Assembly (NCBI GenBank): GCA_015693905.1 | Contig: CP065161.1 | Span: forward strand, 992,001 to 1,056,000 | From: Rhodobacterales bacterium HKCCA1288 | Lineage (GTDB): Bacteria; Pseudomonadota; Alphaproteobacteria; Rhodobacterales; Rhodobacteraceae | DNA: 64,000 nucleotides | Direction of reading: 5' to 3' | In this document: in pieces, positions 50,609-59,299 of the stretch | How positions within the stretch are numbered: the stretch's first letter is position 1 | Layout of the letters: each line of letters begins with the position of its first letter | Translations under genes and position numbers: made by a program | Notes under the pieces: generated by a model | Told to the model about the DNA's origin: nothing | Database searches by the model: none | What the model saw: the letters and a program-made list of their open reading frames with translations, nothing else

Positions 50609-51262
50609 TTAGAGCTGAAACGCCGCTTCGCGCTTGAACCCGTCCAAAACAGGCGCATTGGCATGGCACAACAGCCGCCAATTCATTTGGCCGTCAATTT
50701 TGCGCCCAATCCGCAATTCGCAGAGTTGACCAACCGCGAAGATCGCGCCCATGCGGCCACCTTCCTTCAGTTGATCCGTCAGGCTTGGGGGCATGGTTTC
50801 AACAGCCCCGTTAACAACTATGACGTCATAGGGGCCATATTTGGTCGCGCCTTCCGCGTGGCTTGCGCAAATCATTGCGGCATTATCAACAGATTGCGCC
50901 GCGAAATTTGCTTCTGCCTCTTGGGCAAAGTCGGCATTTTCTTCGACCGCAACCACAGCCTCGGCCATATGGGCCAAAACCGCACTGGAATAACCAAGAC
51001 CTGCGGCGACATCGAGAACCAGATCACTCGGCCCAATATCGAGCGCGTCCAACATTTTCGCAAAACTGCGGGCTTCAAGGATCACACGACCTGTCCCAAG
51101 GATCAGGTTTTCACCGATATAAGCCACATCCTGCATATCGGCGGGCACATAGGCCTCGCGCGGAATGGCAAGCATGGCATCAATCACTTGGAATTTCGTG
51201 ACATCTGAGGGGCGCACTTGGGTGTCTACCATCGTGACGCGGCGAGATTTAAAGTCGGCCAT
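50609..51262 (-). CDS. protein-L-isoaspartate O-methyltransferase
   Basis: A 217-residue SAM-dependent methyltransferase that repairs isoaspartyl residues. The SAM motif I is VLDVAAGLGYSSAVLAHM at about residues 82-99 and the N-terminal MVDTQVRPSDVTKFQVIDAM is typical. The GGRMGAIFAVGQ motif follows later. Pcm just upstream of tolC is a layout seen in related bacteria. Cytoplasmic. Confidence 0.93.
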   Translation of the reverse strand: MADFKSRRVTMVDTQVRPSDVTKFQVIDAMLAIPREAYVPADMQDVAYIGENLILGTGRVILEARSFAKMLDALDIGPSDLVLDVAAGLGYSSAVLAHMAEAVVAVEENADFAQEAEANFAAQSVDNAAMICASHAEGATKYGPYDVIVVNGAVETMPPSLTDQLKEGGRMGAIFAVGQLCELRIGRKIDGQMNWRLLCHANAPVLDGFKREAAFQL

Positions 51263-51494
51263 TCAACTGAACCAATGAGTCTAGTTTGCGTTGCTCCTGC
51301 TATGGCACATGGCGGGCCCTCGTGCAACGCCTGCTGGGCGCTTTGGTGCAAGTTAGGTCTGCTTTGCCGCATCCTTGCCCAAAATTCCCTCGCAATGCGG
51401 TGATAGACGCGCGCATCACAATAGATTAACACTTGCGCTAGGGCGGCCTGATTGATGCCCATCTGTCAGTTTATTTTTATTTCGGTTAACCAGT

Positions 51495-52511
51495 ATGACG
51501 TCAAAAATCAGCATTGATCTTGGCACGGCCAACACCGTTTTCGTGGATAGCGAGTCGGGCGTGATCTTGGATGAGCCATCTGTCGTGGCGTTTCACATCA
51601 AAGACGGGCGCAAAAAGCTATTCGCGGTGGGTGAAGATGCCAAATTGATGCTCGGTAAGACGCCGGAATCGATCCAAGCCTGCCGCCCCCTATCCGATGG
51701 GGTCATCGCCGATTTTGATGCCGCGCAAGAAATGATTGGCGCGTTTTTCCGCAAGGCTTTGAACCGCTTCATGCTGCGAAAGCCGATCGTGTATGTCTGC
51801 GTGCCATATGGGGCCACCCCCGTTGAAAAGCGTGCGATCAAGCATTCGGTCGAAGCGGCAGGGGCGCGCAAAGTTGGGCTAGTCGAAGAACCGATGGCCG
51901 CCGCACTTGGTGCGGGCCTGCCTGTTCTTGACCCACGCGGCGCGATGATTGTCGATATTGGCGGCGGCACAACCGAAGTTGCAGTCCTCTCCTTAGGCGG
52001 CATTGTCACAGCACGCTCAGTGCGCATCGGGGGCGACCATTTTGATGAGGCGATCTCAAACTTCATCAAGAAAAACTACAATTTGAACGTGGGCGTCTCA
52101 TCCTGTGAAAAGCTCAAACATGAGATTGGCACCGCCATCTTCCCCGCAGATGGCAAAGGACGCAGCGCTACAGTGCGGGGGCGCGATGCCTTTAATGGCC
52201 TGCCCAAAGAGCAAGTTGTGACCGAACAAGATGTGGCCGAGGCGCTGCACCCGCTAATTGAACAGATTTGGACGGCGGTGATGTCATTGCTCGATCAAAC
52301 ACCGCCAGATCTGGCATCGGACATCCATGAATACGGGTTGATGCTTACAGGCGGTGGCGCGGGCCTTAGGGGCATTGACAAAGCCTTGTCTGACCTCACG
52401 GGGGTTCCTGCAACCGTGGCCGAAAATCCCAAATATTGCGTGGCCTTTGGCACCCAAATTGCGATGAATTTGGGCAAGCGTATGGAGCACGCTATACAGC
52501 GCGATCCATAG
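51495..52511 (+). CDS. MreB-like actin-fold protein (paralogue)
   Basis: A 338-residue member of the MreB family. The ATP-fold motifs are intact: phosphate 1 IDLGTANTVFVDS, phosphate 2 MIVDIGGGTTEVAVLSLGG, the adenosine region LTGGGAGLRGIDK, and EEPMAAALGAG. It lacks the neighbouring mreC/mreD and pbp/rodA genes of the main shape operon, and is instead followed by a bactofilin (68 bases) and a leucine-rich-repeat gene. That context, and an N terminus without the amphipathic helix lead, suggest a specialised paralogue. The symbol mreB is not used. Confidence 0.9.
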   Translation: MTSKISIDLGTANTVFVDSESGVILDEPSVVAFHIKDGRKKLFAVGEDAKLMLGKTPESIQACRPLSDGVIADFDAAQEMIGAFFRKALNRFMLRKPIVYVCVPYGATPVEKRAIKHSVEAAGARKVGLVEEPMAAALGAGLPVLDPRGAMIVDIGGGTTEVAVLSLGGIVTARSVRIGGDHFDEAISNFIKKNYNLNVGVSSCEKLKHEIGTAIFPADGKGRSATVRGRDAFNGLPKEQVVTEQDVAEALHPLIEQIWTAVMSLLDQTPPDLASDIHEYGLMLTGGGAGLRGIDKALSDLTGVPATVAENPKYCVAFGTQIAMNLGKRMEHAIQRDP

Positions 52512-52579
52512 GGTCGCAGCGGATTGACCCTGGGCCCTGCAAGAGCATATTATATCATATTGATAATTTTTCTGGATGA

Positions 52580-52975
52580 ATGATGACGCCGTTCTCTCCC
52601 ACAAGCCCGAATGAACCCAACTTTGACGGCCCGCGCGGCACAGCGTCTGCAACAGTCATCCATGCTGGTATGACGATTGAGGGGAAGTTGCGCAGCAATG
52701 GCGATGTCGTCATCGAAGGCAGCGTAACGGGCGACATCACGGGTCATAATGTCACCATTGCCCACGGGGCCAAAGTGCGCGGCACAATCACCGCTGACAT
52801 GGTAAAAATCGATAGTCAGTTCGAGGGCACGATCACCTGCAGAAAGTTGCAAATCGACAGCAACGCGCAAGCGCGCGGCGAGTTTAACCAAAACATCCTC
52901 GCCGTGGCCTTTGGCGCGCGCTTTGAAGGCAATGTCACCGTGAAGCAGCAATCTAGCATGGCGATGAACGATTGA
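52580..52975 (+). CDS. bactofilin (polymer-forming cytoskeletal protein)
   Basis: A 131-residue protein with a right-handed beta-helix core of the bactofilin/DUF583 family: TIEGKLRSNGDVVIEGSVTG and GAKVRGTITADMVKIDSQFEGTI, then LQIDSNAQARGEFNQNILAV, flanked by short flexible ends (about residues 1-30 and 122-131). Bactofilins polymerise without nucleotide and localise cell-wall or polar machinery. ATG at 52580 or 52583. The LRR gene overlaps its stop if the upstream TTG is used. Confidence 0.93.
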   Translation: MMTPFSPTSPNEPNFDGPRGTASATVIHAGMTIEGKLRSNGDVVIEGSVTGDITGHNVTIAHGAKVRGTITADMVKIDSQFEGTITCRKLQIDSNAQARGEFNQNILAVAFGARFEGNVTVKQQSSMAMND

Positions 52976-53004
52976 ACCGCGCAGCAATCAATAGGCACGG
53001 CACC

Positions 53005-53718
53005 ATGAGCGCAGAGTATGAAAACGCCAATGAACTGGTCTTTGTGTCCAATGCCTCGCAGATGAAACTTGCGCGCAGCATGGATGTTGAGGCGCCATCG
53101 ACCGAATATTTGCGCAACCTGCCCGAATGCGCCGCCGATTACTCAATTTGCCAAGGCATGATCGCAGATTGTTTGATGAGTGACGGTCAATCGCTTGATC
53201 TTTCAGGGCTTAACAATTTGGTGGAATTGCCCTCAAGCATCGCCAAATGCAGCAATTTACGCAGCCTGAACATTTCAAACACGCGCGTCACCAGCCTACA
53301 GCCTTTGCGCGGCCTATCCCATCTTGAGCGCGTCTCAGCTTGGGCCACGCCAATCAGCGATCTCAGCCCCTTGGCGGGTATGCGCAGCCTGACCCATCTG
53401 CAGCTTGGCGGGACATTTATATCGGACATCACAGCTTTGCGCGAATTGACGGGGCTGCGCTATCTCGATGTATCTCATAGCCGCGTTGCGGATATCAGCC
53501 CGTTGAGCCTGTGCAAAGATCTGCGGGAATTGATTCTGCGTGACACCGAAGTTTATGACATCACGCCGATTGCGCGGCTGCAACGGCTTGAGATCCTTGA
53601 CCTCAGCCTTTGCCCCGTGGATCCATCCATGATCCAAACGGGGCCTCGCATCAAAATCGTGATCCGTGAGGCCGCCGCCGTAGAAAAGCCAAAGCGCAAA
53701 GGACTGTTTTCAAGCTAA
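53005..53718 (+). CDS. leucine-rich-repeat protein
   Basis: A 237-residue protein with about five internalin-type leucine-rich repeats (LRSLNISNTRVTSLQPLRGL, LTHLQLGGTFISDITALREL, LRYLDVSHSRVADISPLSL, LRELILRDTEVYDITPIARL, then LEILDLSLC). A basic end (PKRKGLFSS) closes it. No signal peptide is seen, so it is cytoplasmic. LRR proteins of this kind are usually binding scaffolds. ATG at 53005 is used; TTG at 52972 overlaps the bactofilin stop. Position after MreB-like and bactofilin genes suggests a partner protein. Name of family member unknown. Confidence 0.88.
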   Translation: MSAEYENANELVFVSNASQMKLARSMDVEAPSTEYLRNLPECAADYSICQGMIADCLMSDGQSLDLSGLNNLVELPSSIAKCSNLRSLNISNTRVTSLQPLRGLSHLERVSAWATPISDLSPLAGMRSLTHLQLGGTFISDITALRELTGLRYLDVSHSRVADISPLSLCKDLRELILRDTEVYDITPIARLQRLEILDLSLCPVDPSMIQTGPRIKIVIREAAAVEKPKRKGLFSS

Positions 53719-53814
53719 CCCAACCCGTTCTTCCGCGCGTTTTGCCCTCTTACCACTTGCGCAGGCGCAAACCTTGCAGTAGCACCGCCCCATAGACACC
53801 ACAGATACCCCGAA

Positions 53815-53888
53815 GGCGAGTTGGCGGAGTGGTGACGCAGCGGATTGCAAATCCGTGTACACCGGTTCGATTCCGGTACTCGCCTCCA
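53815..53888 (+). tRNA. tRNA-Cys (anticodon GCA)
   Basis: 74 bases with CCA encoded. Acceptor GGCGAGT / ACTCGCC, discriminator T, anticodon loop TTGCAAA giving GCA, T arm CCGGT-TCGATTC-CGG-type. Its 3' end abuts the recombinase region and is the likely attachment site of the island downstream. Confidence 0.97.
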
Positions 53889-53931
53889 ATAAAATCAATG
53901 ACTTAGCTGATTTTTACGCTCCAAAAAAGCG

Positions 53932-53959
53932 ATACACACCTGATACACACTATACACAC
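53932..53959 (+). repeat. ATACACAC short tandem repeats
   Basis: Three copies of ATACACAC at 53932, 53943 and 53952, spaced 11 and 9 bases, in the tRNA-recombinase gap. Possible arm- or Xis-binding sites. Confidence 0.6.
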
Positions 53960-53977
53960 CAGAGCGTGAATGCGTTC

Positions 53978-54064
53978 GCTGTGTTGAACAGGGTGTTTTG
54001 GGTGCTGCCTGAATCGGTGCTTTTTTTAGCCGTTTTTTGGGGTAGAGCGCTGTGCTGAACAGGG
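53978..54064 (+). repeat. two 16-base direct repeats before the integrase
   Basis: GCTGTGTTGAACAGGG at 53978-53993 and GCTGTGCTGAACAGGG at 54049-54064 differ at one base, 71 bases apart. Each copy has a CTGT...ACAG dyad inside. They lie before the first recombinase gene and are candidates for recombinase arm-type sites or a regulator's operators. Confidence 0.65.
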
Positions 54065-54139
54065 CAAAGGCTGCAGATTTCTGCCTGTGTCATAATATGC
54101 GTAGTTTTCCTAAGTGCCCCTGCGCTGTATGCTGTTTAT

Positions 54140-55636
54140 ATGTCACAGGATGTCCAAACCATCCGCATCAGCGAATATGTGCGCTTGGACAAGCGACAAC
54201 GCAGCGCCAAATGGCAAGCCCGCGTAAAGCTCGCAGACGGCAGCTGGCATCGGTTCTCAACAAAAACGGAGGATCTTGAGCGAGCCACAGATTTGGCGAT
54301 GAAGTTTTTCTACACCGCTGAAGATCGCGCAAAAAACAATCTGCCCCAGAGCACCCGTAAGTTTAAGCGCGTGGCTGAGTTTGCGCGGGACAGGATGCAG
54401 GAAGAGCTCGATGCAGGTGGCGGGCATATTGTGTTCAAAGACTACATCACCGCCATCGACAAATACCTCGTGCCCTATTTTGGCGGCTATGACGTCTCAA
54501 GCATTGATGCCAAAGCACTGGTAGATTTTGGTAAGTGGCGCACAGAGAAGTTGGGACGCAAAGCGCATCACAGCACCATCAATACGCATAACACTGCGCT
54601 GAACCGTGTACTGGATGAAGCCGAGCAGCGTGGGTGGATTACACACGCCATTCGTCCAAAGCCGATCAATGATGGCATCAAGACCAAAAGCCGCGGCAGC
54701 TTTACCCGTGAAGAATACCGGATGATCTATGAGGAACTGCGGGGGTTCCACAAACTCACAGACAAACCCATTACCGCTGGCACACGTGAAGTTCTAAGGA
54801 ACTATGTGCTTATCCTTGCAAACACGGGCATGCGGCATGGGACAGAAGCCCTAGATCTCAAGTGGAAGAACCTGCTGTGGCTTGAGGAAGAGGATCAAAC
54901 CTATTTAGGGCTGTTTGTTGACGGCAAGACGGGTCAACGGCCTTTGGTTGCCCGAGATCGCGCCATACGGCCCTTTGAACGCCAGATTGAGATCAATCCC
55001 AAACTGACGGGTATGACGCTGAATGAAGTGATCGAAGCCAAACTCGATGAGTATGTGTTCGTAACACGTTTGGGGCAGCGGGTTGCGCGTGCCAACCTAT
55101 CCCGCAACTTTGAAAAGCTCTTGGACAAGCTTGGGCTGGTCTACGGCGCAGATGGCAAGAAGCGCACGCTTTACAGCTGGCGACACTTCTACGCGACGCT
55201 CGACCTACAGCGCGGGCTCAGCACCCATGCGCTCAGCAGACAGATGGGCAACAGCACGGGCGTGCTTGACCGGTTTTACAGCAAGCTATCGCCCTTTATG
55301 AACCCAGGCCTGCACTCCGGGCGAGATTTGCGTAATGAGCAGCTTGAGCTGAAGAACACGGTGGCTGTGAGTGAGCCAGCGCAACCGACCGCTTCAGTGC
55401 CTTTGGAAGTACAGGATACATCCGAAACGGCACAAAAGGCCCCTGCCCTTTCCGCAGCAGCCAAAGCGTTCGATCTGTTTGATGCAGGCAAGTTGAGCGA
55501 AAGCGCCTTGTTGATTGCTCTTGGTGTTTCGCGTGCCGGGTATGATCCGAGCGAGGAGTTGCGTCTGCGTGCCTTGACAGCGTTTGAGGCTGAAAGGCTT
55601 AGTGAAGACGGGTTAACGCGGGTGTTGGGCAGCTAG
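54140..55636 (+). CDS. tyrosine-type site-specific integrase
   Basis: A 498-residue integrase. N-terminal DNA-binding part (about residues 10-80), core-binding domain, then the catalytic part with Arg in NTGMRHGTEALDLK, the SWRHFYATLDL box carrying the HxxR-like Arg-His, and RQMGNSTGVLDRFYSKL, where Tyr is the likely nucleophile. A 100-residue C-terminal extension follows that I do not recognise. It sits 251 bases after the tRNA-Cys end, the usual layout for tRNA-targeted elements. Confidence 0.9.
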   Translation: MSQDVQTIRISEYVRLDKRQRSAKWQARVKLADGSWHRFSTKTEDLERATDLAMKFFYTAEDRAKNNLPQSTRKFKRVAEFARDRMQEELDAGGGHIVFKDYITAIDKYLVPYFGGYDVSSIDAKALVDFGKWRTEKLGRKAHHSTINTHNTALNRVLDEAEQRGWITHAIRPKPINDGIKTKSRGSFTREEYRMIYEELRGFHKLTDKPITAGTREVLRNYVLILANTGMRHGTEALDLKWKNLLWLEEEDQTYLGLFVDGKTGQRPLVARDRAIRPFERQIEINPKLTGMTLNEVIEAKLDEYVFVTRLGQRVARANLSRNFEKLLDKLGLVYGADGKKRTLYSWRHFYATLDLQRGLSTHALSRQMGNSTGVLDRFYSKLSPFMNPGLHSGRDLRNEQLELKNTVAVSEPAQPTASVPLEVQDTSETAQKAPALSAAAKAFDLFDAGKLSESALLIALGVSRAGYDPSEELRLRALTAFEAERLSEDGLTRVLGS

Positions 55637-55922
55637 CGGCCCAGAGCGGACATCCGGACCAACCGCAGCGAACGGCAGCATCGAGCCCAAACTGTAAATT
55701 CGTTTATCTCGCTGCAGGCGCACGCAGCGAGGAAATTGCTGCAGGCGCTTAGATATCAGCGCGGCAAGGCGGCTGTGATTCCGGCCATTCTTTCAGGCTG
55801 CCATTAGGTTCGAAGCACAAACGCACGGGTGGTAGGTCAGATGCGATCAGGTTTGCGAGTAGCATTTCAACGTCAGCGCGGTGCTGATGCTTGGGTTCGG
55901 AGGGCGGCAAGGAGGGCAAATC
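55637..55922. other. gap between recombinases
   Basis: 286 bases with no supported gene. A 62-codon minus-strand frame (55749-55937) exists but has no family features and overlaps the short recombinase start, so it is not called. Confidence 0.4.
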
Positions 55923-56555
55923 ATGCCTCGAGTCCAACTTCCTGCCGTCACCCCGAAACTTAAAGCCTGGAACAAGGGGCGGATCGTCGGCCAGAAGCGA
56001 CCGCTGCTACCAAAACAGGTTTGGGCCATCCGAGCGCGACTGGAGCTGGCGAATAACCTTCGCGATCTGGCGCTATTTAACGTTGCCATCGACAGCAAGC
56101 TACGTGGGTGTGATCTGGTCAGGCTCTCTGTGCTCGATCTGGTCAAAGAAGATCGTGTCCGAGAACGGGTTTCGGTCATTCAGAGCAAAACCAAGCGGCC
56201 TGTTCAGTTTGAACTGACGGAAAACACAAGGGAAACTGTCCTGTCTTGGGTCAAGTCACCCGAGATGTGGGCTTGCGCGTTCATGTTTCCCAGCCGCTTC
56301 CACGATCGACCGCATATTTCAACCCGTCAATATGGCCGGTTGGTGCACGATTGGGTGTCGTCAATTGGTCTGGAACCAAGCGGATACGGAACGCATTCGC
56401 TTCGCCGAACCAAAGCGGCTGAGATTTACCGGAAAACAGGTAACCTGCGCGCTGTGCAGCTGTTGTTGGGACATACTAAGATCGACAGCACAGTACGCTA
56501 TCTCGGTGTCGAGCTGGAAGATGCGCTGAGCATAGCGGAACAGATCGACATATGA
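55923..56555 (+). CDS. short tyrosine recombinase (XerC/D-like catalytic domain only)
   Basis: A 210-residue recombinase that lacks the N-terminal core-binding domain. The catalytic set is complete: Arg in SKLRGCDLVRL, Lys in QSKTKRPVQFEL, HSLRRTKAAEI (HxxR), LLGHTKIDSTVRYLGVE with the terminal Tyr nucleophile. ATG at 55923 gives MPRVQLPAV; an earlier ATG at 55881 is possible. It is separated from the long integrase by 286 bases in which I see no convincing gene. Confidence 0.85.
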   Translation: MPRVQLPAVTPKLKAWNKGRIVGQKRPLLPKQVWAIRARLELANNLRDLALFNVAIDSKLRGCDLVRLSVLDLVKEDRVRERVSVIQSKTKRPVQFELTENTRETVLSWVKSPEMWACAFMFPSRFHDRPHISTRQYGRLVHDWVSSIGLEPSGYGTHSLRRTKAAEIYRKTGNLRAVQLLLGHTKIDSTVRYLGVELEDALSIAEQIDI

Positions 56556-56705
56556 GCCATGCGGGCGAGCGGCGATCCGCTCGCCATCCGCCGGATTCAA
56601 ATTAGCTGGCAAGATTATCGGGATACCAGGACGCCATCGAAAGATTTCGAGGGGAAGACTACATCAACGTTTGTCAAGAGTCGCTTTATTGGTTATTTTG
56701 CGGAC

Positions 56706-57827
56706 ATGGAATTTCTAGACGTCAGTCACAACACCCTACTTGTTGCCATGTCTTGCTTAGTGGCATTGGTTGCTGGGTTCACTGGTTTGTCATTGACACG
56801 CGACCTCGGCTCAAAACCTGATTTCGAGAAGAAGGGATTGATCGCTTTGGCTGCAATCTCGCTCGGTGGCGGGATATGGGCAATGCACTTCGTGGCAATG
56901 CTTGGACTGCAAATGCCGATCCTGTTCTACTATGATGCCGCGATCACGTTGATCTCAGCCCTAACGGCAATCTTGATTGTCGGTGCTGCGCTGATCATCT
57001 TGCATTTTACCGTTCGCACCCGTTTCACAGTTTCCCTGGCAGGAGGCATTGTAGGTGTGGGTATCCTTGTCATGCACTACATTGGAATGACCGGGCTTGA
57101 ATTGTGCCGCGCGGTCTATGCGCCTCTTGGCGTCATCGTGTCGTCGCTGGTGGCTATCCTGCTGTGCATTCTGGCGCTTGGCGTTGCCTACGGACAGAGG
57201 ACCAACAGGAACATCTTCCTTGGCACTCTGTGTTTTGCAGCAGCCGTGGTGAGCGTCCACTTTCTTGCCATGGCTGGAACGGACTTTGTGGCGGTTTCAG
57301 ACGGTTCTGAGTTTGGCCCATTGATGAGTAACGAAACACTTGCTCTTGGAGTAATCGTATTCAGTTTCGTCATGTTTGGGGCCTGCCTCTGGGTTGGCGT
57401 GACGTATCTGCCCCAACCCAAAAAGGACGCCGCGCCCTCTCGAGAGAAGGACGCGCCTGATGCCGAACAGCGGTTTTTGCAAGTTCCTTGTGAGCGTGAT
57501 GGCGGCAAAGTCTTCGTGTCCGCCAAGGACGTTGTCTTTGTCCGGGCGGATGCACATTACACTCAGGTCTACACCCATGACGAACGGTTGTTCTGTGTGT
57601 GGTCTGTGACAGAAGCCACGAAACGGCTTGTTCCATTGGGCTTCCTTCAGACGCATCGCAGTTACTTGGTGAATCCTGGGCATGTCGTCCGGTTTGAGCG
57701 GACGAAAGACAGCGGCAAATGTGTGTTTGAGGGGCCTGAGACACCTGCTGCACCTGTGAGCCGTTCCAAGTTAAAGTTGATACAGGACGCTTTGGCTTCG
57801 CAGGTCGGCGCAGTTCGTGCAACCTGA
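56706..57827 (+). CDS. coxC: MHYT-LytTR membrane regulator, CoxC-like
   Basis: A 373-residue membrane sensor. The N-terminal MHYT domain has seven membrane helices with the repeated signatures MHFVAML, MHYIGMT and VHFLAMAG (residues about 60-185), and the C-terminal LytTR DNA-binding domain starts near residue 260 (VFVSAKDVVFVRADAHYTQV, then SYLVNPGHVVRFER). This domain pair is known from CoxC and CoxH of the Oligotropha cox clusters. It probably regulates the CO dehydrogenase genes that follow, though no experiment shows this. ATG at 56706, not the longer open frame from 56559. Confidence 0.88.
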   Translation: MEFLDVSHNTLLVAMSCLVALVAGFTGLSLTRDLGSKPDFEKKGLIALAAISLGGGIWAMHFVAMLGLQMPILFYYDAAITLISALTAILIVGAALIILHFTVRTRFTVSLAGGIVGVGILVMHYIGMTGLELCRAVYAPLGVIVSSLVAILLCILALGVAYGQRTNRNIFLGTLCFAAAVVSVHFLAMAGTDFVAVSDGSEFGPLMSNETLALGVIVFSFVMFGACLWVGVTYLPQPKKDAAPSREKDAPDAEQRFLQVPCERDGGKVFVSAKDVVFVRADAHYTQVYTHDERLFCVWSVTEATKRLVPLGFLQTHRSYLVNPGHVVRFERTKDSGKCVFEGPETPAAPVSRSKLKLIQDALASQVGAVRAT

Positions 57828-57938
57828 GGCGCATTTCGTGAAAAATTCCAGTTTTTCGTTGATTTTCTAAAGCTTCGGCATTCGGGCGTATGCACTCCTT
57901 TCCTCCAGCAAGTTGAATCGCTTTAGGGAGGAGAGCCG

Positions 57939-58793
57939 ATGATACCAGCGGCCTTTGAGTATTACAGACCCAAGGATATGGCGGGTGTTCTGTCTATTCT
58001 GGAAGAACATGGCGATGATGCCCGCGTGATGGCTGGCGGGCACAGCCTGATCCCCATGATGAAGCTGCGCATGGCCGAGGTTCCGCACCTGATCGACCTT
58101 CAGGATGTCGGCGGCATGTCTGATATCGAGGTCGGCGTCGACACCATTCGGATCGGTGCCATGGTCACGCAGCATGACATCATCGACAGTGACGCGATCG
58201 CCCAGGTGGCTCCGATCCTGCGCGAAGCGGCGCTGCAGATTGCCGATCCGCAGGTGCGTTACATGGGGACTGTTGGCGGCAATGTCGCCAACGGCGATCC
58301 GGGCAATGACATGCCGGGCCTGATGCAGTGCCTCGGCGCGACCTTCACCGTTGTGGGCACTGACGGTGAGCGGGATATTCCCGCACGGGAGTTTTACGAG
58401 GCCGCGTATATGACGGCGCGTGAGGACGCAGAGGTTCTGACGGCAGTCACGATCCCGGTGCCAAAGGGCGGCTACGCTTACGAGAAGCAGAAGCGCAAGA
58501 TTGGCGACTACGCCACCGCCGCTGCTGCGGTGCAAATCGTGAAAGAAGCCGGATCCTGTGTGTCAGCGTCAATTGCGATGACAAACCTCAGCGATACGCC
58601 GATCTTTTCTGAGGCCGCAGGCGCCGCGCTGGCCGGCACGTCAGTGGATGACGTTGCGATCAAAGCCGCCATAGCCGCGATGCTCGGCGACATCGACCCG
58701 ACCGAAGACAATCGCGGCCCCGTCGCCTTCAAGAAACATGTTGCAGGTGTGATCCTGCGTCGCGCCATCGAGCGTGCCTGGTCACGGGCGTGA
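57939..58793 (+). CDS. coxM: aerobic carbon monoxide dehydrogenase, medium FAD subunit
   Basis: The flavoprotein subunit, 284 residues. FAD motifs AGGHSLIPMMKLRMA at residues 32-46 and TVGGNVANGDPGNDMPG are both as in the Oligotropha CoxM. ATG at 57939 follows GGGAGGAG. Order M-S-L matches form I clusters. It passes electrons from the Fe-S clusters of CoxS to the FAD. Confidence 0.96.
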   Translation: MIPAAFEYYRPKDMAGVLSILEEHGDDARVMAGGHSLIPMMKLRMAEVPHLIDLQDVGGMSDIEVGVDTIRIGAMVTQHDIIDSDAIAQVAPILREAALQIADPQVRYMGTVGGNVANGDPGNDMPGLMQCLGATFTVVGTDGERDIPAREFYEAAYMTAREDAEVLTAVTIPVPKGGYAYEKQKRKIGDYATAAAAVQIVKEAGSCVSASIAMTNLSDTPIFSEAAGAALAGTSVDDVAIKAAIAAMLGDIDPTEDNRGPVAFKKHVAGVILRRAIERAWSRA

Positions 58794-58804
58794 GGGAGTA
58801 AACC

Positions 58805-59299
58805 ATGTCAAAGAAACAACACTACACGATCACAGTGAACGGCAAGGAGGAAGAATTCCTCGCCGAACCGCGTGAGTTGCTCATCTACACGCTCCGCGAG
58901 CGCCTCAACATCACCGGGCCACATATCGGTTGCGAGACGTCTCATTGCGGTGCCTGCACCGTCACCATTAACGGCAAGTCGGTCAAAGCCTGTACCATGT
59001 TCGTCGCCCAGGCCGACGGCAAGAAGATCACGACAATCGAAGGGATCGGCGGGCCGGATAACCTGCATCCGCTGCAAAACGCCTTCAAAGAGCACCACGG
59101 GCTGCAATGCGGGTATTGCACACCGGGGATGATCACCCGCGCCACCAAGCTGCTCGAAGAAAACCCGAACCCGACCGAAGAGGAAATCCGCTTTGGCATG
59201 GCTGGCAATATCTGCCGCTGCACCGGGTACCAGAACATTGTGAAATCCATTCAGGCCGCCGCGGCTGAGATGAATGCAGCCAAGGAGGCGGCAGAATGA
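58805..59299 (+). CDS. coxS: aerobic carbon monoxide dehydrogenase, small Fe-S subunit
   Basis: Two [2Fe-2S] clusters: the plant-type motif [11 protein letters not shown] and the second CGYCTPGMI plus [13 protein letters not shown], all ligands intact; 164 residues. It overlaps coxL by 4 bases and is 11 bases after coxM. Confidence 0.97.
   Translation: MSKKQHYTITVNGKEEEFLAEPRELLIYTLRERLNITGPHIGCETSHCGACTVTINGKSVKACTMFVAQADGKKITTIEGIGGPDNLHPLQNAFKEHHGLQCGYCTPGMITRATKLLEENPNPTEEEIRFGMAGNICRCTGYQNIVKSIQAAAAEMNAAKEAAE

Noticed and set aside
55749-55937. 62-codon minus-strand frame between the recombinases
   Set aside because: No family, no ribosome site, and it overlaps the short recombinase start; kept only as a gap note.
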